Shown here: positions 24,775 to 33,873 of the stretch, one piece after another | Layout of the letters: the number at the start of each line of letters is the position of its first letter | How positions within the stretch are numbered: the stretch's first letter is position 1 | Assembly: GCA_009773455.1 (NCBI GenBank) | Contig: WSXU01000002.1 | Location: 186,001-250,000, forward strand | Length of the DNA: 64,000 bases | Source of the DNA: Bacteroidota bacterium | GTDB taxonomy: Bacteria; Bacteroidota; Bacteroidia; Bacteroidales; Lentimicrobiaceae | Reading direction: 5' to 3' | Notes under the pieces: model-generated | Told to the model about the DNA's origin: nothing | Seen by the model: the letters and a program-made list of their open reading frames with translations, nothing else | The model's database searches: none | Made by a program: the position numbers and the translations under genes

Positions 24775-26061
24775 TCAGGGTGCTGAAATAATTACTTTCT
24801 GAATCAAGACAGTATTGTCAGCCAGATCTTTCACCTTCAGGAGGTAAATTCCGGGTTGAACACCGGTTATATCCATGGTCATGGAGTCGGTCATGGTTCC
24901 GGTCTCCCTTATAATAATCATTCGTCCGTCTATTGCCATCAATTCAGATGAATACCCTTTTAAGAATCCATTCCTGCCCGAGACCGTTATGATTCCCTTA
25001 CCGGGATTAGGAAAAATCCTTGTCAATGATGAAGAAACCATTTCGATTCCGGTAGGAAGAACATGAATAACCTGGGTTTCAATGTCAGACATGTTGCAAT
25101 GGCCGGCTACAAGCCTTACCTCATAGTCCCCGGAAGCATTGTATATATGAACGGGGTTTGGCAGAGCAGAAGCAGAACCATCACCGAAATCCCATTCGTA
25201 CTGATCAGCAAACAGGGATGAATTGGCAAAACTAACTTCAAAACCATTTACCTCAGCATTAAAACCTGCAGCAGGATCGTACAACCCGATATTCCAGGAT
25301 GCCAGGCTGTCATACACCACCAACCTGACTGCATTCCTGATATAACCGGCTGTTTCCGGATCAAGTGAGGCATTGTATGTAACCAGTATAGGGTCCTGTC
25401 TGAATATTGCGGTATAGAATGACAATGCTGCGGCATAGGTACCAGCCAACGAAGGGTGACTGCCATCAGATGCGTATAACTCTATTCCGGGGTAAAATGT
25501 CCTGAGGTAGTGCCAGACCCTGCCCACCGGAGCGAGGATGGCCATATTGCTATCGGCCATCATCTTGTACCGGAGTGCCAGTAAACTGTCCATCCCTTCG
25601 TAGGTGCATACGGGTGGCCATTGCGGACAGTTTTCCGAATCGCCGTTTTTCCTTCCCCATGTCATGTAAAACAACGTTTCCACACATGGATCTGAAATGT
25701 TAATCAGGCTATCGAGTTTCCTGGCAAAAGGAAAGACCATGTGTTCAACCTGTTCAATGGGAAGTGCGGGAAGCTGGCTTTGTTCCTGCAGCACTACTAA
25801 ATCCCATCCCCCGGACTCTATAAGGGACAGCGTCTCCTGATTGGTTGAATGTGCCTGTAAAGTGTATCCACCCGGTGTATTGCTGTTAAAAACTACTGTA
25901 TTACCAGTCGATAAAGCAATATCCGAAAGCATCTGAGGAAGGTTATTTGCAGCAGTGTAACTGTTGCCAAGAAACAGAACATATCTGAGCTGATTTCCTT
26001 GCGACTGCGCAGAAAGGCCTGCAGAAATAATCATCAGCACAGAAATAATCACCTTCTTCAT
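24775..26061 (-). CDS. Exported SGNH-like (DUF4886) protein with PKD and T9SS sorting domain
   Basis: A 428-residue protein. It has a signal peptide (MKKVIISVLMIISAGLSAQ), then an SGNH-type domain starting YVLFLGNSYTAANNLPQML (GNS block) with WDLVVLQEQSQLP and ASDGSHPSLAGTYAAALSFY (the DxxHP block), as in DUF4886 proteins. A PKD domain follows at about 275-335 (YEWDFGDGSASALPNPVHIY). The last 80 residues (SLTRIFPNPGKG, then GIYLLKVK) are a type A T9SS C-terminal sorting domain. It is expected to be secreted through the outer membrane by the type IX system and to act on an ester or acyl group; the substrate is unknown. Confidence 0.85.
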   Translation of the reverse strand: MKKVIISVLMIISAGLSAQSQGNQLRYVLFLGNSYTAANNLPQMLSDIALSTGNTVVFNSNTPGGYTLQAHSTNQETLSLIESGGWDLVVLQEQSQLPALPIEQVEHMVFPFARKLDSLINISDPCVETLFYMTWGRKNGDSENCPQWPPVCTYEGMDSLLALRYKMMADSNMAILAPVGRVWHYLRTFYPGIELYASDGSHPSLAGTYAAALSFYTAIFRQDPILVTYNASLDPETAGYIRNAVRLVVYDSLASWNIGLYDPAAGFNAEVNGFEVSFANSSLFADQYEWDFGDGSASALPNPVHIYNASGDYEVRLVAGHCNMSDIETQVIHVLPTGIEMVSSSLTRIFPNPGKGIITVSGRNGFLKGYSSELMAIDGRMIIIRETGTMTDSMTMDITGVQPGIYLLKVKDLADNTVLIQKVIISAP

Positions 26062-26261
26062 AAACCGGGGATACGGATAGAGAATGAATAAAAATAGAAC
26101 TTAATATTCTTTCCTGACCAACCCGGGAATATTTTTTCTTCTGATCACATAACACTCAAGCGGTAAACACCGTCCATGATTCAGTGATTTTTACCAACTG
26201 GATACCCGATGATTTGATTCATAACGAGGTTTAAGGGCCACAACCAAAATACTTCAGGGAG

Positions 26262-29012
26262 TTACCATCTTTTCACATCAATCTCAAGACCGCCGTTTGA
26301 TTTCGCGGCTTTATTAATCCTGTATTTAAATGCCAGCATTACATATCTGCCAATGATATCCGACCGGGTTTCGCGCAGGTAATTCATTTCGCTGATTCGT
26401 TCAATACCGGTATTTTTATCAAGAAGATCATAAACCTCGAAGGTCAGCATACCGCGTTTGTTTGCCAGGAAATTAAAGCTGATTTCCGCTCCGATCAATG
26501 GGATGTTTACCGCACCGGTAAAGCTTTCCGAACTGTAATTCACAACATCGGCCGTTGACGCGAAATGCCACGATTCATTTGGAGTAAAGGCGAGGTCGGC
26601 AAAATAACTGATGTTTACAAAACGGTTGTTGAGCGACTCCCGGATTGAGTATTTTGCATTGGTTTTGGTAACTTCACCACCAAACGACAATGCCCATTTT
26701 TCACTCTTCCGGTTGTCAAAGCTCAACTCAACACTTCTTGACAGGTTGGTATTGATGTTCACTTTATCGTTAACAAATGTCTGCCCTTTGTTCCAGCGGC
26801 CATCAAGCGAAAGGTGAACATTTAATCCCGCAAATCTGAGCGGAGTGCTGAACTCAACATTGGCATTCAAAAGATAATTGTCCTTTACATTCATCAAATG
26901 GATGGTTTGAACCAGGCTATCCGTCACGGTCATATTGTAACCAACCCTGTCGTTGGAATAGGTTCCACCCAAACGTGCAAACACGGATGTTTGCGAAAAC
27001 TGGTCAAACAACAGCCAGTTGGCGTACAGATCATGACCCGTTTCAGGTTTCAGCCGGCGGTTGCCGTAAAAAAGTGACAGTGGGTTGGCGTTTTCAACCA
27101 CCGGCACCAGCATTGAAATCTGTGGAGCATTCACGGTTGTATTGTAGTCAAGACTGATCCTGTGACCTGTCTTATAGTCTGATTCCCAGCTGAAAGACGG
27201 CAGTAATCTGGTGTATCTTTGCGCAAAGAATGAACTGCCATTGAGGACATTACGGGTTTCTGCCATAGCAGTTGAAATACCGATTACGATCTTTGATTTT
27301 TTAAAATTACGCCTCAGATTCACGCCGGGGGTCAGCTGGAAGGAAGTCCTGCCAAAATGGGGGCTGAGACTGTCGATGGCTGCATTACCATCACCCGGAA
27401 CGCCTTGTTCCCGGTTGAGATAATCGAAGTCAACATTGGCCCGGACTTCCGGTTCCAGATACAAACCATTTGCTATTCTGATCAGTGAACTGCCCGATAG
27501 ACCATAACTATGATTCCCACTCCTGTTATCGCGGAATTGAAAATCGGTGACCGGATCCACTGAACCAAGATACCGGGAGATGTTCCGGCGGTCATTATTG
27601 CTCATTCCGGCTGCAAATCCGGCATTGGCCCCGGCGGTAAATAATCTGAATGCTCCTTTCCCCCTCTTCATGAAGGAAAAAGATCCATTTCCTGTAAGGT
27701 TGTTTCTTTTTAGGTTTGCATGAGCTTCCAGGTTGTTGATCAGATCTCCGCCAGTGTACGCCCTGGCCAGTGAAACAGCATCTTCTGTTGCATCTGTTAA
27801 CCCGATGCTTCCGTTAAAGATAAGTGTTCTTGTACTGTCCGATTTATCTTTCCAGCCAAGATTAACCCTGTGCGAAAAATTTCGGCTGTCTTCGTGATTG
27901 TCTTCCAGCGTGTTATATTCGTTCCCGTAGGTATAATTCCGGGTTGAAATCGACTGTTTCAAACTTCTGCTACTTCCGTTTCCCAGGTAACTGACATACA
28001 TCCTGTTGTTTTTCTCCGGCTCAAAAGAGTAATTTAAACCTCCGGCACCGGAGGTAACGAGCCCGTTGATGCTCTGTCCGAAGTTGACCGGCAGATCGGT
28101 GTCGCTGGTTATCGACAGCTTCATCGAGCCACTGCCCATCATAGCCGGAAATCCGCCATTGAAGTCGATATAGTCCTGAAAACTGAATCCAAACTGATTG
28201 ATGTTGTTCAGCATGCCAAGCATGGCAAACTGGTTTTTTGCCGTGAAGCGGTAAACCTTTGCTGAAGCCGAGTAGTGCGAGTCGCTTCCTGCCCCGGCCC
28301 TGATATCACCCAGCCAGGCCTGTTTCCTGCCATCCTTGAGCAAAAAATTGATGGTTTTCTCCCTTGAATTATCCTCAATTCCGGCAAGTTCAGAAGCTTC
28401 TGATTTCTTATCATACACCTGCACTTTATTGATGGCATCTGCAGGAAGGTTTTTGGTAGCGACTTTCGGATCAGAACTGAAAAATTCCTTTCCATCCACC
28501 ATAACGTTCTGCACATCCTCGCCCATGGCCTTGATGTTGCCCGCCCTGTCGACTTCCACTCCGGGAAGTTTACGGAGGAGGTCCTCAGCCACGGCATCGG
28601 GCCTGGTTTTAAAGGCCCCTGCATTATATTCAATGGTGTCCATTTTGACAACAATGGGAATGTGTTCGGCCACCACTTCAGCCGAAGGAAGATTAAGTGG
28701 CTTTATTCTCAGGACTACAATACCGAAATCGCCGGCCTGTTCAGGCATTTTCAGTAACTTATAGAATGTCTGGTAGCCAATAAAAGCCACCTGCATAAGG
28801 TAAGTGCCGCGGTTTATCTTTTTTATTTCAAAAGTCCCTTTATCGTTGGTAATCCCAAAAAAAGCAAGGGCTGAATCGGACGGTTTCATAAGGGCAACCG
28901 TTGCATAGGGCAGCGGCTTACCAGCCTCATCCATTACCATTCCTGACAAACCTGACTGGGAAAACAGGGTCATTGGCAACAGCAATAACAATACTGAATA
29001 GAATTTAATCAT
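26262..29012 (-). CDS. Outer-membrane beta-barrel protein with carboxypeptidase-like regulatory domain (TonB receptor-like)
   Basis: A 916-residue outer-membrane protein. The signal peptide is followed by an Ig-like carboxypeptidase-regulatory domain (LSGMVMDEAGKPLPYATVALM, GTFEIKKINRGTYLMQVAFIGY). A plug-like section has DTIEYNAGAFKTRPDAVAED, LLRKLPGVEVDRAGNIKAMG and VNVMVDGKEFF, and the remaining 650 residues alternate as strands of a barrel (OMP_b-brl_3 family). It ends with an aromatic strand. Proteins of this kind are often encoded with a GLPGLI protein, which is the case here (29199-29933). The pair lies downstream of the putative regulator site at 29953-30018. The transported molecule cannot be predicted from sequence. 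Confidence 0.9.
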   Translation of the reverse strand: MIKFYSVLLLLLPMTLFSQSGLSGMVMDEAGKPLPYATVALMKPSDSALAFFGITNDKGTFEIKKINRGTYLMQVAFIGYQTFYKLLKMPEQAGDFGIVVLRIKPLNLPSAEVVAEHIPIVVKMDTIEYNAGAFKTRPDAVAEDLLRKLPGVEVDRAGNIKAMGEDVQNVMVDGKEFFSSDPKVATKNLPADAINKVQVYDKKSEASELAGIEDNSREKTINFLLKDGRKQAWLGDIRAGAGSDSHYSASAKVYRFTAKNQFAMLGMLNNINQFGFSFQDYIDFNGGFPAMMGSGSMKLSITSDTDLPVNFGQSINGLVTSGAGGLNYSFEPEKNNRMYVSYLGNGSSRSLKQSISTRNYTYGNEYNTLEDNHEDSRNFSHRVNLGWKDKSDSTRTLIFNGSIGLTDATEDAVSLARAYTGGDLINNLEAHANLKRNNLTGNGSFSFMKRGKGAFRLFTAGANAGFAAGMSNNDRRNISRYLGSVDPVTDFQFRDNRSGNHSYGLSGSSLIRIANGLYLEPEVRANVDFDYLNREQGVPGDGNAAIDSLSPHFGRTSFQLTPGVNLRRNFKKSKIVIGISTAMAETRNVLNGSSFFAQRYTRLLPSFSWESDYKTGHRISLDYNTTVNAPQISMLVPVVENANPLSLFYGNRRLKPETGHDLYANWLLFDQFSQTSVFARLGGTYSNDRVGYNMTVTDSLVQTIHLMNVKDNYLLNANVEFSTPLRFAGLNVHLSLDGRWNKGQTFVNDKVNINTNLSRSVELSFDNRKSEKWALSFGGEVTKTNAKYSIRESLNNRFVNISYFADLAFTPNESWHFASTADVVNYSSESFTGAVNIPLIGAEISFNFLANKRGMLTFEVYDLLDKNTGIERISEMNYLRETRSDIIGRYVMLAFKYRINKAAKSNGGLEIDVKRW

Positions 29013-29090
29013 GGTCTGGTTGTTTTATGCGAACCGGGTCCTGCTTTCAAATTAGTGAATACCGGGTGCCCCTATTGAAATTTACTTTAC

Positions 29091-29195
29091 TCACTACTCG
29101 CAACTCATAACTCATAACTCACTACTCATAACTCATAACTCACTACTCCTTACTCCTTACTCCCTACTCCCTACTCCCTACTCCCTACTCAACAC
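29091..29195. repeat. Heptamer array, TCNNNAC family (15 units)
   Basis: Fifteen consecutive units all have the form TCnnnAC: tcactac, tcgcaac, tcataac twice, tcactac, tcataac twice, tcactac, tccttac twice, tccctac four times, tcaacac. The first two and last two bases of each unit are invariant, while the middle three vary in runs. It ends 3 bp from the GLPGLI gene stop codon and fills the gap to the outer-membrane protein gene. The same family occurs at 59669-59717. Confidence 0.95.
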
Positions 29196-29198
29196 CGG

Positions 29199-29933
29199 TT
29201 ACTGCCCGATCTTAATCATAATCGCAGTTCCTCCTTCCCCCTGCATTTCACCGGTCTTCTCTTCCACAATTTTATTAAACTCGTCCCGGGTGACTTTCTT
29301 CCCTTGTCTGGGCCTGACCAGTAAAGCGGCTACATCACCATCGGTTAACGAGGTTGCGGAAAAGATCCTTTTGCCTCCATCCACATTCACTTCCAGGATC
29401 ATGCCGGGCAATCCATGATACTTCCCCGGACCGGTTGAAACCGGAATCGAAGGTGTAAACCAGGCCACAGTTCTGACGGTATCTTTCTGGTAAAAAGCCT
29501 CCATACACGGATACCCCAGGATATCGCGGCGGTTTCCTGTCAGTTTCCACGAAAGTGAATCAACCGCTGATTCAATCAGAAACAGCCTCGACATGAAATC
29601 GCGTTGCTCGGTTACTTTCTGATTCTTAATATCAAAATACAGCTGTTCATCGGGTTCATCCATTTTGATAACCATGGTTCCACCTCCTGCCATTTCTTCG
29701 GTAACTTCCTGATCTTCGTTTTTCTTTCCGTTAACATAAATCGAAGCATCCGGTGTATAGTGCAGCAGTTTGACAGATTTGCGTTCCTTTGGAAGCATTT
29801 CAGATATAGCGGCATCCATCCCGTCAAGGTGGATTTCAAGTTTCATGGTTTCATTGTAAACCACTGTACCCGACTGGGCTGAAGCGGCCGTTGCCAATGC
29901 AATTGCACCAATAAAAATCAATGTCTTTTTCAT
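29199..29933 (-). CDS. GLPGLI family protein
   Basis: A 244-residue secreted protein of the Bacteroidota-specific GLPGLI family. It has a signal peptide (MKKTLIFIGAIALATAASAQ). The name-giving motif is present in variant form as YHGLPGMILEV, where the second L-I is M-I, preceded by ILGYPCMEAFY and TVAWFTPSIPVSTGP, all hallmarks of the family. The function of GLPGLI proteins is unknown; they are commonly paired with outer-membrane beta-barrel proteins, as here. The gene has a TAAATTTG promoter element 20 bp upstream and probably forms an operon with 26262-29012, although the array lies between them. Confidence 0.9.
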   Translation of the reverse strand: MKKTLIFIGAIALATAASAQSGTVVYNETMKLEIHLDGMDAAISEMLPKERKSVKLLHYTPDASIYVNGKKNEDQEVTEEMAGGGTMVIKMDEPDEQLYFDIKNQKVTEQRDFMSRLFLIESAVDSLSWKLTGNRRDILGYPCMEAFYQKDTVRTVAWFTPSIPVSTGPGKYHGLPGMILEVNVDGGKRIFSATSLTDGDVAALLVRPRQGKKVTRDEFNKIVEEKTGEMQGEGGTAIMIKIGQ

Positions 29934-29952
29934 ATTTTCATGTTTTATGGAG

Positions 29953-30054
29953 CAAATTTAGGGCGGTCAGTTAAAGGGAATGGTTAACCCGCGGCCAATT
30001 AAGGTTAATTAAGGTTAATGCAGAACCGGTTCACCTGAGAATCAGCTATTTTTG
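29953..30054. promoter_or_regulatory. Divergent regulatory region with three GGTTAA sites
   Basis: Between the GLPGLI gene and the sensor-kinase gene. On the minus strand TAAATTTG (29953-29960) is the GLPGLI -7; on the plus strand TATTTTTG (30047-30054) is the kinase -7. Between them GGTTAA occurs at 29982-29987, 30003-30008 and 30013-30018, spaced 21 and 10 bp. The last two are part of an exact AATTAAGGTT tandem of 10 bp. Direct hexamer repeats one or two helical turns apart are typical of OmpR-family response regulators, so the adjacent regulator may bind here. Confidence 0.6.
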
Positions 30055-30106
30055 TGCTCAGAATAAGTCATTTGATTGATAACTTTACCCTGATCAGCGC
30101 ACTGAT

Positions 30107-31597
30107 TTGAAAACCCTCTCCAACATAGCCCGGATAAGGATCATGATGATTGCAGCACAGTTGCTCCTGACGGGCTTTGCCCTTCACTGGCTGAATATGC
30201 AGTATAAGGAACGGCAGCAATTGCTGGCAAAGGAGATCAACGAAGCCTGGTCCGATTCACAAAAACAGATGATTGACTCTATGCTGATGCATCAATACAT
30301 CGCACCGGCGCTCGATACCTCTTCCAGAATTGACTTCCGGTTTGAGTTCAACACCGATTCCATCAAAACTGTTACAGGAAGCGGTCATACCCAAACTTCT
30401 GCAGTTTGCATGCCTGTACTTGCCATGCCTGCCTCAGGAAGCCGGATAATCGTAAATATTTCAGATTCATCCGGTACCCGAACCATCAACGGAAAAGGCG
30501 ATCAGACCGTTATGACCAGAGATCTGGTATTACAGGGCGTGAAACTTTTCGTCAATACACACTCGGATGTTTCAGGAAATAAGCCCGATCTGTCATCAAC
30601 CTTGATGATGAATCCGGATACTTCGTTGATGAAAACCGTATTTTTCGACCGCATCAGGTCCATTGATCCAAGGATCCGGATCCGCTGGAGCGCCGACAGT
30701 ATCGTTGACAGCAACGGCATGAAGCGGACATTTGTCTATCAGATGGTTACAGGTGACAAGAACCTGGAAGCCGGAATTGACGGTTACCGTCTGATCATCA
30801 TCCGGGGAATCTGGCCGCAGATCACCTTCGCACTGTTGCTCATATTTCTCACAGCAGCTGTATTCTACGCCAGTTTAAAAAGCCTTAAAGCACAGATCAC
30901 CCTGAACAATCAGCGGAATGATTTTATCCGGAACATGTCGCACGAGCTGAAAACACCTGTAGCAACAGTAAAAGTTGCGCTTGAGGCCCTGAAAAACTTT
31001 AACCGCCGCAATGATCCGGTAGTCATGGACGAATACCTTGATATGGCCACAGCCGAAACCAACCGCCTCGAAATGCTGATCAGTCGTGTTATGAATATTT
31101 CGGCAAGTAATGGCGGGGTGATTAAGCCCAATCTTGAACCAGTGATTATCAATGAATTGATATTGGATGTTTTGCAGGCTTTCAGGCCCAGGATCGAAGC
31201 TGAAAAAGCAATCATAACACTCAACCTGCCGGAACAGAGTATTTCAGCCTACCTTGACCGGCTGCATATGCAGGGTGCCATTCTAAACCTGATCGATAAC
31301 AGTCTGAAATACAGTACCCCTCCGGCTGAAGTCGAAATCACCCTGGCTTCAGGTAAGAATGAGATCAACATATCGGTTGCCGACAGGGGTATAGGTATAC
31401 CGGCAGAATACCGTACCCGGATTTTTGAAAAATTCTTCAGGGTTCCCACCGGCGATCTGCACAATGTAAAAGGTTACGGACTCGGGCTTAGCTATGCTGA
31501 AATGGTCATGAAACAACATGGGGGAAGCATCGGATTTTATGAACGTCAGGGAGGTGGAAGCATCTTCATTCTCACGCTACCCATCACCACCTCATGA
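30107..31597 (+). CDS. Sensor histidine kinase (HisKA/HATPase)
   Basis: A 496-residue membrane kinase with a TTG start. The first membrane helix is at about 12-30; a periplasmic sensor of about 200 residues follows, with no recognised domain; the second helix is at about 238-256. The phosphorylated histidine is His279 in RNMSHELKTPVATVKVALEAL, followed by the ATP-binding lobe (NLIDNSLKYSTPPA, DRGIGIPAEYRTRIFEKFFR, GYGLGLSYAEMVMKQHGG). It overlaps the response regulator gene by 4 bp (ATGA) and is divergent from the GLPGLI/outer-membrane protein pair, which it may control. Confidence 0.93.
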   Translation: MKTLSNIARIRIMMIAAQLLLTGFALHWLNMQYKERQQLLAKEINEAWSDSQKQMIDSMLMHQYIAPALDTSSRIDFRFEFNTDSIKTVTGSGHTQTSAVCMPVLAMPASGSRIIVNISDSSGTRTINGKGDQTVMTRDLVLQGVKLFVNTHSDVSGNKPDLSSTLMMNPDTSLMKTVFFDRIRSIDPRIRIRWSADSIVDSNGMKRTFVYQMVTGDKNLEAGIDGYRLIIIRGIWPQITFALLLIFLTAAVFYASLKSLKAQITLNNQRNDFIRNMSHELKTPVATVKVALEALKNFNRRNDPVVMDEYLDMATAETNRLEMLISRVMNISASNGGVIKPNLEPVIINELILDVLQAFRPRIEAEKAIITLNLPEQSISAYLDRLHMQGAILNLIDNSLKYSTPPAEVEITLASGKNEINISVADRGIGIPAEYRTRIFEKFFRVPTGDLHNVKGYGLGLSYAEMVMKQHGGSIGFYERQGGGSIFILTLPITTS

Positions 31598-32286
31598 AGA
31601 CACGGGTACTCTACATCGAAGATGAGCCGTTCCTTGGAAGGATCGTCAGCGAGACCCTGCAGCAACAGGGATTTGATTTGCGCCTGGTGGCCGATGGTGC
31701 TCTTGTGATGAAAACTTTGCGATCGTTCCATCCTGACATCTGTGTGCTCGACATCATGCTACCCAATGTGGATGGATACACCCTTTGCCGGGAAATCAGG
31801 GCACAGAATCCCGGTCTCCCGGTGATTTTCCTCACGGCCCGAAGCGAAACCAGCGATCTTGTCAAAGGTTTTGAAGCCGGAGGTACCGATTATATCAAAA
31901 AGCCCTTCAGCATGGAGGAGCTGATTGTACGCATCAACAACCAGTTGCAGCTTTTGTCATCTTTAAAGAAAACCCTTCCTGACAAAGACCTGTTGCTTGG
32001 CAGGTACCGGCTTTCGGTCAGCCGATACGAACTGATCTCTCCAACGACCACCCACAAGCTTTCGGCCAGGGAGATGGAGATCCTTCTTTTACTTACTTCC
32101 GGCAGCAACCGAGTGGTTGAACGCCGCGACCTCCTGTTGCAGGTGTGGGGCGATGATTCTTTTTTTAACTCCCGCACCCTTGATGTATATGTGAGGAAAC
32201 TGAGGTCACTTTTCGCGGAAGATCCGAATATTGAACTGGTGACCCTGAAAGGAAAAGGGTATTTATTTCTGGTGAAATCCACTTGA
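31594..32286 (+). CDS. OmpR-family response regulator
   Basis: A 230-residue transcription factor. The receiver domain has acidic residues Asp10 and Glu11, phosphoacceptor Asp53 (DICVLDIMLPNVDGY) and Lys103 (DYIKKPFSM). The C-terminal winged helix contains LSAREMEILLLLTSGSNRVVERRDLLLQVWG and the recognition helix SRTLDVYVRKLRSLFAED. It is translationally coupled to the kinase gene through an ATGA overlap. Probable binding sites lie in the intergenic region at 29982-30018, which suggests autoregulation and control of the divergent GLPGLI operon. Confidence 0.94.
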   Translation: MKTRVLYIEDEPFLGRIVSETLQQQGFDLRLVADGALVMKTLRSFHPDICVLDIMLPNVDGYTLCREIRAQNPGLPVIFLTARSETSDLVKGFEAGGTDYIKKPFSMEELIVRINNQLQLLSSLKKTLPDKDLLLGRYRLSVSRYELISPTTTHKLSAREMEILLLLTSGSNRVVERRDLLLQVWGDDSFFNSRTLDVYVRKLRSLFAEDPNIELVTLKGKGYLFLVKST

Positions 32287-32372
32287 GTTACTAAAACAAA
32301 CCAGACTGATTGTCTTCACAGGCAATCATCCGACTTTAAAACCATAACTTTTAACGAATGTAATTTCCCTGG

Positions 32373-33689
32373 TTACTTTCCCCGGAAGATGACTGCGTTG
32401 AGCCGTTGCCTGATCCGGGCGAGAAATCCCCAATCATCACGACTGAATTTCAGTATTTCAATCACCTTCATTCCGGTTATCCGGGAATAGGCAAACAGGT
32501 ATAATACCGAACCCAGGGTATAACTGATGTTGGTCGCCATTACCGCTCCACTGGCACCATAGGAGGGAATCCACAGATAATTCAGTACTACATTCAACAC
32601 CAGTGCTGGAAGAAAAGCCTTCAATGATGCATCGGGTCTGCCCATTCCCGACAACTGCCCGCTGAGGATCCTGAAAAAGATCACCATCAGAATCCCGGGA
32701 AGGATGGTTTGCATAATCAGGATACTGTCGCGGAATTTTTCACCGAAAACCAGGGGAACCACCCAGGGCGCCAGCACTACAATAAATGCTGAGATTACCA
32801 TTCCGAAAACCAGTGATACCCTCAACAATTTTGCCGTACTCTGGTTCATAGTTGTCTTGTCATCAGCATTGGCAGAGCGGCTCATGATCACAATACTGAT
32901 TGCCAGTGGAACCTGCCATAGCAATTCGGCTACCGAGACCCCCAATGAGTAAATACCTACCTCCACGGGGGTTGACAGAGCCTTAAGGAGTAAGACATCC
33001 AGTCTGTAATTCAGTTGAATGACAAGAAATGACAAGGCATAAACAACACCGGTCTGCAGTAGCTTCCCGATAAGGTGATTTGAGAAGGAAATCCTGATTT
33101 TAAACCGGGCGATCAGTTTGACCAATGCCACCAGGGCAACCACCCCGTTTGAAAGAACCATCGATAGCATCGCTCCGTTGAGGCCCCACCGGAATATCAG
33201 GACAAACAGCAGGGCAAAAAACAGCATCAGTGCTCCTGCCAGCCAGTTCATCAGGTTGGCCGAAGGGATCTCTTCCTTTCCCAGAAAAATACCACCGGTA
33301 TAAACAGCTGTAAGCCGCAACGGTATAATAACCAGCGCCATACCCATCAGTAACATTGAATACCCGGCGGTATTGACGAAAAAGTAAGCGATTCCGCTGA
33401 AAAGAATGCCGGCTAATGAAGTCAGCATCAGGATGGTCATAACAGCCGAGACGATCTCATTGTCGCTGTGTTTTCCCGATCCGATCACATGGACTGTGGT
33501 GGCACGTATACCCATCTGGAAAAAACTGACCACGAGCATTGGAACGACAAGAACAGAAGTGTAAAGACCATAATTGGCCGGGCCCAATACCCTTACCAGC
33601 AATATGACCAGCAGCAGGTTCGAAACCAGGGTAAAAACATTGGTGCCGAATACACTGGCAATATCCTGAAAATAACTTCTTTTTGCCAA
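32373..33689 (-). CDS. Polysaccharide flippase (MOP superfamily, Wzx-like)
   Basis: A 438-residue membrane protein with about 12 transmembrane helices and an Asn/Gly-rich N-terminus (YFQDIASVFGTNVFTLVSNLLLVILLVRVLGPANYGLYTSV), characteristic of oligosaccharide flippases. It likely moves lipid-linked glycans across the inner membrane. It is the first gene of a minus-strand run that continues into the FAAL-ACP fusion and the first sulfotransferase upstream, all suggesting a surface polysaccharide or glycolipid locus. Lys/Arg-rich C-terminus as usual. Confidence 0.88.
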   Translation of the reverse strand: MAKRSYFQDIASVFGTNVFTLVSNLLLVILLVRVLGPANYGLYTSVLVVPMLVVSFFQMGIRATTVHVIGSGKHSDNEIVSAVMTILMLTSLAGILFSGIAYFFVNTAGYSMLLMGMALVIIPLRLTAVYTGGIFLGKEEIPSANLMNWLAGALMLFFALLFVLIFRWGLNGAMLSMVLSNGVVALVALVKLIARFKIRISFSNHLIGKLLQTGVVYALSFLVIQLNYRLDVLLLKALSTPVEVGIYSLGVSVAELLWQVPLAISIVIMSRSANADDKTTMNQSTAKLLRVSLVFGMVISAFIVVLAPWVVPLVFGEKFRDSILIMQTILPGILMVIFFRILSGQLSGMGRPDASLKAFLPALVLNVVLNYLWIPSYGASGAVMATNISYTLGSVLYLFAYSRITGMKVIEILKFSRDDWGFLARIRQRLNAVIFRGK

Positions 33690-33732
33690 TTTTTACTTTT
33701 TAAATTTGATGTCAGAGGACGGATACAATTTC

Positions 33733-33873
33733 CTTTCGCTGAGTCACCTGAGTCGCTTTCTTTCGCTTAGTCGCCTGTTTCGCTTCAGTCGCTCCACTTG
33801 TGGTGAGCCTGTCGAACCATCGCTCCATCGCCTTTGAACAGCTGAAGGCTATTGAACCCCTTGAACGGCGAAG
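33733..33873. repeat. Cluster of dispersed repeats between flippase and FAAL-ACP
   Basis: TTCGCTnAGTC words occur in three copies at 33733-33798. A TGGT-TGAGC..-TGTCGAA..ACCA palindrome is at 33801-33819. At 33828-33873 there are repeated TTGAAC words (TTTGAACAGCTGAAGGC, then TATTGAAC and CTTGAAC), whose reverse complement recurs in degenerate form at 57544-57593. No gene fits in this 184-bp gap. Confidence 0.65.

Noticed and set aside
29091-29195. Heptamer arrays as CRISPR arrays
   Set aside because: Units are 7 bp with no spacers and no cas genes are present.
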